Part shown: one piece after another, positions 7,292 through 16,420 of the stretch
How positions within the stretch are numbered: the stretch's first letter is position 1
Layout: each line of letters begins with the position of its first letter
NCBI RefSeq assembly: GCF_000812665.2
Contig: NZ_CP014327.1
Span: 3,811,501 to 3,875,500 of the forward strand
Length of the DNA: 64,000 nucleotides
Direction of reading: 5' to 3'
Source: Falsihalocynthiibacter arcticus
GTDB lineage: Bacteria > Pseudomonadota > Alphaproteobacteria > Rhodobacterales > Rhodobacteraceae
Position numbers and translations under genes: made by a program
The notes under the pieces: generated by a model
The model's input: only the letters and a program-made list of their open reading frames with translations
Told to the model about the DNA's origin: nothing
The model's database searches: none

Positions 7292-8952
7292 ATCAGGCAA
7301 GCCTTTTCAGCCAGTTCATCGATCAGAACCTTCTGGTTTTCCGAATAGTCGACGGGCAAATCAATCAGATGTACACCGCCCGCTTCAAACGCTTTTTCAA
7401 ACGTAGGCAAGAGATCATCGGTCGCCGTGATCCGGTGCCCCGTCGCGCCATAGCTTTCGGCGTATTTGACGAAATCGGGGTTTTCGAATTCCAGCCCCCA
7501 ATCCTCAAAACCTGACGCGGCCTGCTTCCAGCGGATCATCCCGTAGGAACTGTCATTCAGCACCAGTACAACAAGGTTGAGCTTCATGCGGATGGCGGTT
7601 TCCAGCTCCTGGCTGTTCATCATGAAGCCACCATCGCCGCAAATTGCCATGACACGGCGGTCAGGGTGGAGCGCCGCCGCCGCCATCGCGGAGGGCAATC
7701 CCGCCCCCATCGTGGCGAGAGCGTTGTCCAACAGGACAGTATTGGGTTCATAGGCTTTATAGTTGCGCGCGTACCAAATTTTGTAGATTCCGTTATCCAG
7801 CGCGATGATATCCTTGTCGCCCATCGCCTTTCGGGTGTCCGCGACAAAGCGCTGCGGCGTGACCGGAAAACGTGCATCGTCGATGCCTTCAGCAAGGTGA
7901 CCTTCAATCTCGGCGTGAACTTTTTCAAAATAGGACGTGTCGCACTTCACACGGCCATCCAGCGCTGTTTTCAGTTTTGTCACGGATGCGGCCAAATCGC
8001 CGACCACTTCGATCTGCGGAAAATAGACCTGATCAACCTGCGCGGATTTGTAATTGACGTGGATAACCTTTTTGCCTCCGGCCTCCATGAAAAACGGGGG
8101 CTTTTCGACCACATCATGGCCAAAATTGATAATCAGGTCAGCCCGATTAATGGCGCAATGCACGTAGTCGTTGTCGGACAAGGCAGCCGTGCCAAGGAAC
8201 AATTCGGAACGTTCGTCGACCACGCCTTTGCCCATTTGCGTGCAAAAGAACGGAATGCCGGTCGCGTCGATAAACTCAGAAATCGCACTGCGCGCATTTT
8301 TGCGATTGGCCCCGGCACCTACCAGGATCAACGGCATCTTTGCCTTCATGATAAGGTCCACGGCATCCGAAATTGCGACGTCGCCAGCTTCGGCGTAGTG
8401 ACGTGCGTGCGGTTCAATCACAGGGGCATCGCAAGGTTCTTCGGCGATGTCTTCGGGTAGTTCCAACAACACCGCACCGGGGCGTTCCTCGCTTGCCAGC
8501 CGGAATGCTTCGCGGACCAATGACGGGATCGTGTTGCCGTGCACAATCTGTTTGGACATTTTGCAGATCGGGTTGAACAGATTGACGATATCGATAATCT
8601 GGAACTGGCCTTGTTTGGATGTCTTGATCGGCTTTTGCCCCGTAATCATGATCAATGGGAAACCGCCCAAATGGGCGTAGGCAGCGGGCGTGGTTAAATT
8701 GGTCGCCCCCGGTCCCAGCGTTACCATGCAGACGCCCGGTTTGCCGGTCAGCCGCCCGTATGTCGCGGCCATAAATCCAGCGCCTTGTTCATGACGTGTC
8801 AGGATCAGTTTAATGCTTGAGGTCCGCAAGGATTCCACCAAATCAAGGTTTTCCTCGCCCGGCACAGCAAAGATTTGCTCAACACCTTCGGCTTCCAACG
8901 CTTTTACAAATAGATCGGAGGCTTTGATTGTTTGGGCTTTGGGATCAATCAT
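7288..8952 (-). CDS. Acetolactate-synthase-like TPP-dependent enzyme
   Basis: A 554-residue member of the ThDP enzyme family related to acetolactate synthase large subunits. The N-terminal Pyr domain has the catalytic glutamate E55 (HEQGAGF), a central TPP-M domain follows, and the C-terminal PP domain has the ThDP/Mg motif beginning GDGGFMMN near 445 and ending with ND. I chose the ATG at 8952 (AAAGGAC about 10 bases upstream) over a TTG at 9000. No regulatory small subunit gene (ilvH) is adjacent, so a catabolic carboligase or decarboxylase role is more likely than branched-chain amino acid synthesis. It overlaps the aldehyde dehydrogenase and follows the FMN gene by 62 bp. Confidence 0.87.
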   Translation of the reverse strand: MIDPKAQTIKASDLFVKALEAEGVEQIFAVPGEENLDLVESLRTSSIKLILTRHEQGAGFMAATYGRLTGKPGVCMVTLGPGATNLTTPAAYAHLGGFPLIMITGQKPIKTSKQGQFQIIDIVNLFNPICKMSKQIVHGNTIPSLVREAFRLASEERPGAVLLELPEDIAEEPCDAPVIEPHARHYAEAGDVAISDAVDLIMKAKMPLILVGAGANRKNARSAISEFIDATGIPFFCTQMGKGVVDERSELFLGTAALSDNDYVHCAINRADLIINFGHDVVEKPPFFMEAGGKKVIHVNYKSAQVDQVYFPQIEVVGDLAASVTKLKTALDGRVKCDTSYFEKVHAEIEGHLAEGIDDARFPVTPQRFVADTRKAMGDKDIIALDNGIYKIWYARNYKAYEPNTVLLDNALATMGAGLPSAMAAAALHPDRRVMAICGDGGFMMNSQELETAIRMKLNLVVLVLNDSSYGMIRWKQAASGFEDWGLEFENPDFVKYAESYGATGHRITATDDLLPTFEKAFEAGGVHLIDLPVDYSENQKVLIDELAEKACLI

Positions 8953-9014
8953 GGGTGTGTCGTCCTTTATTGTGTCGTACATCATAAAGCGAGAGGGCAA
9001 ACTGGGATCGCCCG

Positions 9015-10541
9015 CTACGCTGCGGTTTCGGGCCGGTACTCCGGTAGAACTTCCTTTTGCGGAAAGCGTTCTTCCATCTGAATTGATGTGCCATCCGGTA
9101 TGACGATCCGCACATGTTTGCGTTTAAGCAGCCGGGGCCGCCCGACACCGCATGAGTGGGCGATGACCTCGACCTCGTGGGTAAGGTTCTTGCAAAAATT
9201 AGCGACTTTGATGGATTTTTCCTCCGGATTCAGCCCCTTTTGCAACCGCTTGTTTGTTGTCGTAATTCCTGTCGGGCAGGTATTCTTGTTGCACTTAAGT
9301 GACTGGATGCACCCCAGCGAGAACATGAAACCGCGTGCGGAATTAATGAAATCAGCGCCCACGGCGAGGGCCCAAGCGACTTCGGACGGCGTTACCAATT
9401 TGCCGGATGCGATGACCTTAATTCGGTCGCGCAGGCCGTATTCTGTCAGGATATCCACAACCAGCGGCAGGGACTCTTTGATGACCAAACCGACGTTATC
9501 CATCAACGGCATCGGTGCCGCCCCCGTTCCGCCGTCACCACTATCGATCGTCACAAAATCAGGTGCAGATGCGATACCGCGACCTTGGATTTCTTTGGCC
9601 AGTTCAGTCAACCAACTGTAGCTCCCCACGACCGCCTTGAAACCAACTGGTTTTCCGGTGACATCGCGAATGTGGTTGATCATATCAAGCATGGAACCCG
9701 CGTCGTTGATCTCGGGGTGACGGTTCGGGGAAATTGAATCCTCGCCTTCTGGTATCCCCCTAATGGCTGCGATTTCTGCATTCACCTTAATGCCCGGCAG
9801 GATACCGCCCTTTCCGGGTTTCGCGCCTTGGCTCATCTTCAATTCGAACATCTTGACCTGATCGTGTGCCGCAATCTCGCGCAGTTTGTCGTCGGACAAA
9901 TTTCCGTCTTCGTCACGCACACCGTATTTCGCAGTGCCAATCTGGAAGATGATGTCTGCGCCGCCTTCAAGATGATAGGAGGACAGCCCGCCCTCGCCGG
10001 TATTCATCCAGCATCCGGCCAGTTTCGCCCCTGCTGACAGGGCTCTGACAGCAGGGGTGGAAAGCGCTCCATAACTCATCGCAGAGATGTTAAAGAATGA
10101 CTGTGCATCATAGGGTTTGGGACAACCCGATCCAATCCGTAAGGGCTGCACCTCGACCGCGTCGTCGTCCAATGTGGGATAAGGACAGTTCACAAAAATT
10201 GGCGTTCCCGGGGCCGTCAGGACCATACTTGATCCGAACGCGACCGTGTTGTCCTTACCTTTGGAAGCACGACCGATCCAGTCGCGTTCAGCGCGGTTGA
10301 ACGGCATCTCTTCGCGGTCCATTGCAAAGAAGTACTGGCGAAAGAATTCGCCCAGCGTCGTAAATAGCGATCTGAAGCGGCCCAAAACGGGGTAATTGCG
10401 GCGCACAGCGTCTTTTGATTGCGAGATGTCGATGACGAACATTGTGACGACGACTAAAACGCCAATTCCGATCACGAAGATGAAAGCCGTGGCAAAGAGG
10501 GTTAGATTGGTTGAAATAAAGTTGTCGAAGTAGGATCGCAT
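9015..10541 (-). CDS. FMN-binding glutamate synthase family protein, membrane anchored
   Basis: A 508-residue protein with one N-terminal transmembrane helix (about residues 8-35) followed by the FMN-binding alpha/beta barrel of glutamate synthase domain 2. Characteristic blocks are visible: KPGKGGILPG, the SxSPNRHPE loop, DSGDGGTGAAP, and the cysteine-rich SLKCNKNTCPTG that ligates an Fe-S cluster in GltB relatives. It lacks the amidotransferase domain of true GltB, so it is a stand-alone GltB2-type protein. The ATG at 10541 has GAGGGG upstream and is preferred to a GTG at 10556. It is the first gene of the trio with the TPP enzyme and aldehyde dehydrogenase. The substrate is unknown. Confidence 0.87.
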   Translation of the reverse strand: MRSYFDNFISTNLTLFATAFIFVIGIGVLVVVTMFVIDISQSKDAVRRNYPVLGRFRSLFTTLGEFFRQYFFAMDREEMPFNRAERDWIGRASKGKDNTVAFGSSMVLTAPGTPIFVNCPYPTLDDDAVEVQPLRIGSGCPKPYDAQSFFNISAMSYGALSTPAVRALSAGAKLAGCWMNTGEGGLSSYHLEGGADIIFQIGTAKYGVRDEDGNLSDDKLREIAAHDQVKMFELKMSQGAKPGKGGILPGIKVNAEIAAIRGIPEGEDSISPNRHPEINDAGSMLDMINHIRDVTGKPVGFKAVVGSYSWLTELAKEIQGRGIASAPDFVTIDSGDGGTGAAPMPLMDNVGLVIKESLPLVVDILTEYGLRDRIKVIASGKLVTPSEVAWALAVGADFINSARGFMFSLGCIQSLKCNKNTCPTGITTTNKRLQKGLNPEEKSIKVANFCKNLTHEVEVIAHSCGVGRPRLLKRKHVRIVIPDGTSIQMEERFPQKEVLPEYRPETAA

Positions 10542-10689
10542 TGGATCACCCCTCACGGATTTTCTGGTTTTTGGAATCGGCAGACCACGGGTTAAACGCG
10601 CCGTATTGCGCTAAGTTCGTGAATGTTGGACATGCTTTTAGCATTCTACACGGCTGCCCGCGCCACCAAGTAGACGCGGGCATGTCTCG

Positions 10690-11124
10690 TTAGTGTGCCA
10701 GTTCAGCCTGTGTGCGGTTGGCAAAAACAGCGCCAAGAACTGCGCCAAAGATGATGTGCAACACCAGCGTCATAACGGGCGCCATCATGCCGAGACCCAG
10801 ACCAAACAAGCCTGCGCCAGCCATCGGCATAATCACGATCATCATGCCGAGCCAATCGGCAATCCCGAACACAATGCCCTTCTGAACGGCGCTGCGACCT
10901 GGGATCATGTCATACAGAACCGCGAAACCACCGCCCCATGCGATCGTGCCGATCATGAAGTGTGCGATCCAGCCCACGATTACGGGTGCGCCAATCATTC
11001 CGGCCAGCATCGCCGCCACGTCAAGTTCGGGCATTACGCCCATCACACCCTTCATCACCATCAGCACCGACAGGACAGCCGTTGCGATGAAACCTGCCAA
11101 AAAGCCGCTTTTGAGATTTGTCAT
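10690..11124 (-). CDS. Small integral membrane protein in the ECF sigma operon
   Basis: A 144-residue hydrophobic protein with four predicted membrane segments (about 6-24, 37-60, 85-107, 112-135), rich in glycine and methionine. No catalytic motif is visible. The ATG at 11124 with AAAGGATT six bases upstream is preferred to an upstream in-frame start. It follows the zinc-finger anti-sigma gene by 46 bp on the same strand and is probably co-transcribed with it, so it may belong to the sigma factor's regulon. Its function is not known. Confidence 0.7.
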   Translation of the reverse strand: MTNLKSGFLAGFIATAVLSVLMVMKGVMGVMPELDVAAMLAGMIGAPVIVGWIAHFMIGTIAWGGGFAVLYDMIPGRSAVQKGIVFGIADWLGMMIVIMPMAGAGLFGLGLGMMAPVMTLVLHIIFGAVLGAVFANRTQAELAH

Positions 11125-11170
11125 TTTCTTAATCCTTTGTTTGCGCCGCAGGGTCATCTTGACCACTGGG

Positions 11171-11404
11171 CTATTTTTCTTCTTCAAACGCGGCAAGGAT
11201 GCTGTCGATATTGGCTGTGTCGTGCACGGTCTTACGACGTTCTTCAGCGGTGATCAGACGGCGCGTCAAACGCATCTGGTTCACAAACCGGTTGCAGCCG
11301 CCACACATCATTACATGCAGGCGAACCTGCATTCTTTTCCCAAACGGCATTTCCTTATCCAGAAACGCATCCGCTTGTTCTGTTAGTTCGCGGCAACTCA
11401 GCAT
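11171..11404 (-). CDS. Zinc-finger (zf-HC2) anti-sigma factor
   Basis: A 77-residue soluble protein with the ZAS signature H30-x3-C34-x2-C37 and an additional cysteine at residue 4, as in small anti-sigma factors that hold an ECF sigma factor and can respond to oxidants through zinc or cysteines. It has no membrane segment. ATG at 11404 with AAGGAA upstream. It lies 101 bp downstream of the ECF sigma gene on the same strand, the usual arrangement of sigma and cognate anti-sigma. That it binds this sigma factor is inferred from context. Confidence 0.8.
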   Translation of the reverse strand: MLSCRELTEQADAFLDKEMPFGKRMQVRLHVMMCGGCNRFVNQMRLTRRLITAEERRKTVHDTANIDSILAAFEEEK

Positions 11405-11436
11405 TTTTTCATTCCTTGTCGAGCCTTATGATAAGA

Positions 11437-11463
11437 AGACAAACCAGCTCTAAGTACGTTACA
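11437..11463 (-). promoter_or_regulatory. Candidate ECF-type promoter before the anti-sigma gene
   Basis: On the minus strand, TGTAAC (11463-11458) is followed after 17 bases by GTCT (11440-11437), resembling the AAC -35 and GTC -10 pattern of ECF promoters. It could give sigma-dependent transcription of the anti-sigma and membrane protein genes. This is a pattern match only. Confidence 0.3.
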
Positions 11464-11505
11464 GATTATTTTGATTTAATTTCGTTTTCGCAAATTGACG
11501 GGGCA

Positions 11506-12117
11506 TTAAGTTACGACAACGTCAATCGCGTCTCGTACCGCGCGACGTGCACGGTGCAATAAAATTCGCATATTTCCTTCGGTAATCTCAAGGATTTCGC
11601 ACACCTCTTGCGCTTCAAGTTCTTGCTGCCCGCGCAAAACCAACACCGCGCGTTGGGCCGGTGGCAAGTCTTCGATAGCTTGCACGACGTGATCCATAAT
11701 CTGGCGTCCGGCAACGACACGTTCGGGCGTAATTTCGTCCCACAGCTCGGGCAGATTCTTCCAATTTCCGCGTACGTCAAATGCGTCGTCGGCGTCATTT
11801 CCCTGCTCCGACATATCAAGCGCAACACTGCGGCCGTCGCGTTTCACACGGGTTTTTGCCCGGTTCGACAGGATGGTGAAAATCCACCCCGCGAGCGATG
11901 ATCGTCCCTCGAAACTGCTGATATTGCGCAACACCGCGATCCATGTCTCGTGTGCCACCTCTTCACCCGACGCATGGTTGCGTAAAATCGCCGATGCAAC
12001 CCGCACCATGGAAGTGTTGTGGCGTTGATAAAGCGTTTCAAACGCACCACGCTCGCCCGCCACAAGGCCTTTAATAAGTTCAGTGTCACTTTCGACATGG
12101 GTGATCATTCTTGTCAT
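11506..12117 (-). CDS. ECF-family RNA polymerase sigma factor
   Basis: Sigma-70 family protein of 203 residues with region 2 (about 17-85, including GEEVAHETWIAVLRNISSFE and the following WIFTILSNRAKTRV) and region 4 (about 135-195, with LPPAQRAVLVLRGQQELEAQ and an HTH), and no regions 1 or 3. This is the ECF architecture. The ATG at 12117 overlaps the stop of the upstream membrane gene (ATGA). A second ATG at 12108 has better spacing from AAGGGA. A zinc-finger anti-sigma gene follows. Candidate targets include its own operon. The signal sensed is unknown. Confidence 0.9.
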   Translation of the reverse strand: MTRMITHVESDTELIKGLVAGERGAFETLYQRHNTSMVRVASAILRNHASGEEVAHETWIAVLRNISSFEGRSSLAGWIFTILSNRAKTRVKRDGRSVALDMSEQGNDADDAFDVRGNWKNLPELWDEITPERVVAGRQIMDHVVQAIEDLPPAQRAVLVLRGQQELEAQEVCEILEITEGNMRILLHRARRAVRDAIDVVVT

Positions 12118-12392
12118 TCCCTTGAAGGTCGACCGAGTGGATTGAAGTCAAGAAAATACACTATTATGGGCACAGGTGAAATCGCCAGTGCCCAGGCCAA
12201 AACGGTCGATCGCGGCGCATAAAGACCGCTAAAGCCGGCGATCAGTGCAAGCCCGCCACCATCGCCAATGACCGCGTTTCCTGGAAGGTTCAACAGTAGC
12301 ACGAGCGAAACGTATCGGTAGTGGATCACAGTGGACGGCATCCATTTCGGCAAGTTTTGATGCACCAGTTGCAGCTGATCTTCACCGCTCAT
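12114..12392 (-). CDS. Small membrane protein (92 aa) coupled to the sigma gene
   Basis: A 92-residue protein with two predicted membrane segments (about 24-52 and 59-80), start ATG at 12392 overlapping the upstream gene by 4 bp and stop overlapping the sigma factor start by 4 bp. I do not recognise the family. Tight coupling on both sides suggests a role tied to the sigma factor, perhaps envelope sensing together with the 147-residue membrane protein. Confidence 0.65.
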   Translation of the reverse strand: MSGEDQLQLVHQNLPKWMPSTVIHYRYVSLVLLLNLPGNAVIGDGGGLALIAGFSGLYAPRSTVLAWALAISPVPIIVYFLDFNPLGRPSRE

Positions 12393-12832
12393 GGGCGTAA
12401 TTTTTCAATAAGATCGCTAATTCTGGTTAGCCGTAGATCAATCTCCACCTGCATAAACACGACGCAATCGACGGTCCGTTCCACAAAATAGGCCAGCGAC
12501 AGACCTGCAAGTGTTCCGAGATAAACAAAAGGCGCCGCAGTGCCGCCTTCAAGCATCATCAGATAAATACCATTCTCCACTCCGGGCACGAAATGAATGG
12601 CCATCAGCAAAACATAAACCAGCAAAAGCATGCCAAATACACCAATGCGCACTCTTGCTGCATTTTCCAGCCAATCGACACGCACCATCATCCAGTTGAC
12701 GGCAAGGTGGGTAACCCAGACCGCATAAGCAGAATAAACAACCAGACGAATATTCGGATAACTTGAGGTCAACCGCTTTGGCATTTTTTGTAATCCACGC
12801 TGTTGTAGAGGCTCTTGGCAGAAATTTGGCAT
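12389..12832 (-). CDS. Membrane protein (147 aa), first gene of the ECF operon
   Basis: A 147-residue protein with about three membrane segments (roughly 28-50, 62-82, 96-118) and a charged C-terminal tail. The ATG at 12832 has AGGAG seven bases upstream. It overlaps the next gene by 4 bp. The family is not recognised. As the promoter-proximal gene of a set leading into an ECF sigma factor, it may belong to a membrane stress-sensing unit. It is divergent from the peptidase gene at 13005. Confidence 0.65.
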   Translation of the reverse strand: MPNFCQEPLQQRGLQKMPKRLTSSYPNIRLVVYSAYAVWVTHLAVNWMMVRVDWLENAARVRIGVFGMLLLVYVLLMAIHFVPGVENGIYLMMLEGGTAAPFVYLGTLAGLSLAYFVERTVDCVVFMQVEIDLRLTRISDLIEKLRP

Positions 12833-13004
12833 TCTGAACTCCTATAAAGTATACTTAGCACCAATTGACGTGTTTGTGTCAGTGTTTGTCCTGCCAATGC
12901 GCATTGCTTGGATTGCGCGAGAAAAGTGGATCAAAAACTTCCGGCAGTCTGTAACAAGACAGCGTGGCGTTGGTCCTATGTATACCGACCGACGGAGGTG
13001 AAGG

Positions 13005-13784
13005 ATGGCTACGAGCTTAAAAGCAGCTTGCGACAACAAGTTGCAGAACATCGGGCGGCGTCTTGCGCGCAAACTGAACGCACCGACCGCCGGTTACAAA
13101 CCCTACGCGATCTCCGATTTCGAAGTCGTCTGCCAAACCATGCAGGTCGGTGATGTGCTTTTGGTGGAGGGGAGAGAGCGAGTGTCAGGCGCGATCAAGT
13201 ACCTGACCCAATCGACGTGGTCACATGCAGCCCTTTATGTCGGAAATCGGGCACGAAAAATAGCGAACGACGGCGAACAGCTCTGCCTTGTCGAGGTTGA
13301 TTTGCATGAAGGCTGTATCAGCGTGCCGCTTTCAAAGTATGCCAATTACAATACCCGTATTTGCCGCCCCATTGGGTTAGATACCGCCGAACGTGAAAAG
13401 GTCGCGCAGTACATGTTGGACAACATTGGGTTAAAATATGACCTACGCAATATCTTCGATTTGTTCCGTTATTTCTTTCCGACGCCCCCAGTCCCAGTGC
13501 GTTGGCGACGACGGATGCTTTCTCTCGGCTCGGGCGATCCCACACGCGCGATTTGCTCGTCACTCATTGCGCGGTCGTTTCAATCCGTGAAATATCCGAT
13601 CTTGCCCGACGTCACCGAGCTGAAACAAATTACAGGCAGCGAGTTCGCAAGGCGTGAAATCTATCACATCCGGCACCACTCGCTCTTTGCACCGCGGGAT
13701 TTTGATCTGTCGCCATGGTTTCAGATTATAAAACCCGGGCTGGATGACAACTTTGATCGAACAAAGATTACTTGGGAAACGTAG
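13005..13784 (+). CDS. YiiX/YebB-like permuted NlpC/P60 cysteine peptidase family protein
   Basis: A 259-residue protein with the circularly permuted NlpC/P60 papain-like arrangement: the catalytic histidine comes first (H74 in STWSHAALYVG), an acidic residue follows (E97 in CLVEVDL), and the cysteine last (C184 in RAICSSLIA). Such proteins hydrolyse or transfer acyl or amide bonds of lipids or peptides. The ATG at 13005 follows a very strong GGAGGTGAAGG. No signal peptide is evident, so it may be cytoplasmic. It is transcribed divergently from the ECF sigma operon across 172 bp and could share its control. The substrate is unknown. Confidence 0.82.
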   Translation: MATSLKAACDNKLQNIGRRLARKLNAPTAGYKPYAISDFEVVCQTMQVGDVLLVEGRERVSGAIKYLTQSTWSHAALYVGNRARKIANDGEQLCLVEVDLHEGCISVPLSKYANYNTRICRPIGLDTAEREKVAQYMLDNIGLKYDLRNIFDLFRYFFPTPPVPVRWRRRMLSLGSGDPTRAICSSLIARSFQSVKYPILPDVTELKQITGSEFARREIYHIRHHSLFAPRDFDLSPWFQIIKPGLDDNFDRTKITWET

Positions 13785-13927
13785 AGTGTGTAAGCACCTC
13801 GAAATCCGATCTACCGTGAAACACACTAATGGAAATCGTTTATTCATTTCGGCGCGAAAGTAGAAATACTTGGCCCGAAAAGTTGTGGATGTATTGCTTA
13901 TTTCTGCCTATTTTTTTTGAGTTCCTT

Positions 13928-14506
13928 TTATGCAAGGTGAGGCTTCCAAAAAGCACTTTTTCTTCTGCATTTGAGGATATTTTCAGGCAGGTGCGCAGTC
14001 TCTGCCACTGGCGATTTTCGCGCATCAGGCACCGTGGTGAAGCTCGCGCATTTTGGCGGTGCGAGCAGAAGCTGCTCGTCTTGCCACAACCAGACCTCAA
14101 GTGGCCGATAGCGGCGTAGCCGCGGCCCAAGACTCAGCTGCGTAAAAGGGAGTTTGACGCGGCCCTGCCTGACGGATTTCGCCAGCGTGTCAGGTGATTT
14201 CCCGAGGACGTTGACCAACTGCGCAAACGACTACAGAGGCGTTTTGAGAGCTTCCTCGAGAATCTCAACCTCGGCAAGCACCGTAGACCCACTTGCAATC
14301 AGGGTCGCATGGTGGCTTTTGAGCCAAACCCCTTCGGTCTTGTGCTCTCTCCGCCAGATTTTGCGCCATGGGTATCGCCCCGCAATCGCTTCAAGGCCAA
14401 TGCTTGCCGCGATTCTGCCGACTGATGTCGCATCCACGTTCAGGTGTCGGGCGAGTTCAGCCTTGGTGATGCTTTGTTGATTTGATCGTTCTGGTGAGTG
14501 AGACAT
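13928..14506 (-). pseudogene. HTH DNA-binding protein interrupted by an in-frame TAG
   Basis: The ATG at 14506 follows AGGAGG and opens a 91-codon frame with an HTH-like segment (KAELARHLNVDATSVGRIA). It ends at a TAG (14231-14233), but the same frame continues without another stop for about 100 codons to 13928, and the continuation (SPDTLAKSVRQGRVK then basic segments) looks like a second DNA-binding part. One base change (CAG to TAG) would explain the break. The organisation resembles the HTH gene of the recombinase island at 4712-5122. A short piece of the same gene is repeated at about 27168-27215. Native readthrough cannot be excluded but is unlikely. Confidence 0.65.
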
Positions 14507-14845
14507 TTTACCTCCTGTTTTTTACAAGAGGGAGATGGGTCTGGCGCAAAGAATTAAAAATAAAATGGTTTGATAGCCTTGCTCATCTGAATGTTGGCAA
14601 GCAACCGGGACAGAGTAATCATTGTTACGGCACCCGTGTTCTTGCCCATTTTAGTTTCAAAAAATAGCTTATCGAGCGCTGGCAGATATGAGATTCCGTT
14701 ATCTGCAGCAGAGCGTAGCTACCTCAGAATTTTTCACTTCGACACCTCATAACAAGTCCTGCTGGGGGATACGGGTGATCAACTCTATGACTATTCGTGA
14801 CCTAAGATGTGTCTGCGGACACCTTGGTGCCCGCAGACACAAGCG
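14507..14845. other. Intergenic gap with the opp-operon hairpin at its end
   Basis: No gene is supported in this 339-bp stretch. It contains the ribosome binding site of the broken HTH gene at its left end and a hairpin (14809-14840) at its right end. Confidence 0.5.
14809..14840 (-). terminator. Hairpin downstream of oppA
   Basis: A perfect 10-bp inverted repeat (GTGTCTGCGG at 14809-14818 and its complement at 14831-14840), six bases past the oppA stop. It lacks a strong T-run, so it may be a weak terminator or an mRNA-stabilising hairpin at the operon end. Confidence 0.6.
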
Positions 14846-16420
14846 CTACTCGGAAAGTGTCACGTCGCGGAAGTATGGGACGTTCAGCGACGAACGCCAG
14901 AACCCGTCGACGTTCGGCGACATCATCATGTAGTTATAGCGATGATACATGGGGAGGATGATATGGTCGTTCATTAGAATACCTTCGGCTTCGCGCATTG
15001 CGGCAAGGCTTTCGGCCTCGTCAGCAGTGGATTTCGCCGCGTCCACAGCACTGGCAAACTTCTCGCTCTGCCATGCGGCAAGATTGTTCGGGCTGTCGGG
15101 CAGGAACACGTCAAGGAAGGTCATCGGGTGTGGGTAATCCGCGCCCCACCCCATCTGTGCAATCTGGAATTCCACCTGCTGTACTTCAGGATAATACACC
15201 TGCCATTCGGTCGCGCGAATTTGCACGTCGATGTTCAGGTTTTCCTTCCACATCTGCTGGATCGCTTCGAGAAGCTTCTCGATCGGCGGTGACGTGTAGG
15301 TGACGAACACAGTTTCGGGGAAACCTTCGCCGTTGGGATAACCCGCTTCAGCCAGCAAGGCCGCTGCGGCTTCTGGCTGGGCATCAGTATCCAGACCATA
15401 AGCATCAACACCATCGCGGAAATCTTCGCCGTTCAGCGTCAAACCGTACGGCACAAGACCAATAGCCGGCAGGTCAGCAGATTGCAGAACGAAATCGACG
15501 ATGTCCTGACGGTCAATCGCCATGGACAGCGCTTGCCGTACTCGCACGTCATCCAGCGGTACCTGTGCTGGGTTGAAGAAGGCGTAGGTTGTTCCAAGCG
15601 CTGGCACAATCATGAAGGCATCGCTTTCGGCCATCAAGCGCGGAATTTCAGGGGCGGGAACGGCTTCGATCCCGTCAACCTGCCCGGATTCCATCGCGGT
15701 CAAAGCGGTGGCCTGATCAGGGATTAGGCGGAACGTCAACGTGTCTAAAGACACGTCACCAGCCTCGAAGTATTCGTCATTCTTGGCAAAAACCACGGAT
15801 TCACCAAAGTTGAATTCGGTCACTTTGAACGGACCATTGCCAATAAATGTCTCAGGGGTGCGGGTCCAACCTTCGGGGTTGGCCTCAACCACGTCCTGCC
15901 GCACAGGGAACCAGTTGGTATAGGTCAACAGTTGCATCATGTAAGGAATACGGTTGGCAAGCGTGAACGTGAGCGTTTTATCGTCTGTCGCAGAGATTGC
16001 CACAGCCCCCTCACCGCCAGCGGCATAATGTGCCTCGGCCCCGTCAATCAGATAGAACATGGCAGGATTTTTCGCGCCCGCAGCAGGGTCAAGCACCCGC
16101 ATCCATGCATACACGAAATCCTGTGCCGTGACGGGCTGACCGTCCGACCAGTTAGCGTCGCGCAACTTGAACGTATAGGTTAGCCCGTCGTCAGAGACCT
16201 CCCAACTATCGGCCATCGCACCTTCAATTTCACCACCTTCTGTGAAGCGAACAAGACCTTCGAAGGTATTACCAATGATCGGCGCAGCAAAGGTTTCCGA
16301 CGTCAGGCCGGGGTCATATGTGGCGGATTCATTGTTGACCACATAGGTCAGGTCACCTGCGGCAAAGGCAGGTGACACAAGCAGCGTCGCAAGGGCTGTG
16401 GACATGAAAAGATTACGCAT
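14846..16420 (-). CDS. oppA: Oligopeptide ABC transporter substrate-binding protein
   Basis: Periplasmic SBP_bac_5 family protein of 524 residues that captures peptides for import. A Sec signal peptide (about 1-21, ending SPAFAA) is followed by the two-lobe binding fold with typical blocks (ADSWEVSDDGLTYTFKLRD, DVRVRQALSMAIDR). The ATG at 16420 has AGGAGCGAG six bases upstream; the frame is open further upstream but has no signal peptide there. It overlaps the end of oppF by 8 bp and is the last gene of the operon, whereas many opp operons begin with oppA. The ligand could also be another peptide-like compound. Confidence 0.92.
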   Translation of the reverse strand: MRNLFMSTALATLLVSPAFAAGDLTYVVNNESATYDPGLTSETFAAPIIGNTFEGLVRFTEGGEIEGAMADSWEVSDDGLTYTFKLRDANWSDGQPVTAQDFVYAWMRVLDPAAGAKNPAMFYLIDGAEAHYAAGGEGAVAISATDDKTLTFTLANRIPYMMQLLTYTNWFPVRQDVVEANPEGWTRTPETFIGNGPFKVTEFNFGESVVFAKNDEYFEAGDVSLDTLTFRLIPDQATALTAMESGQVDGIEAVPAPEIPRLMAESDAFMIVPALGTTYAFFNPAQVPLDDVRVRQALSMAIDRQDIVDFVLQSADLPAIGLVPYGLTLNGEDFRDGVDAYGLDTDAQPEAAAALLAEAGYPNGEGFPETVFVTYTSPPIEKLLEAIQQMWKENLNIDVQIRATEWQVYYPEVQQVEFQIAQMGWGADYPHPMTFLDVFLPDSPNNLAAWQSEKFASAVDAAKSTADEAESLAAMREAEGILMNDHIILPMYHRYNYMMMSPNVDGFWRSSLNVPYFRDVTLSE

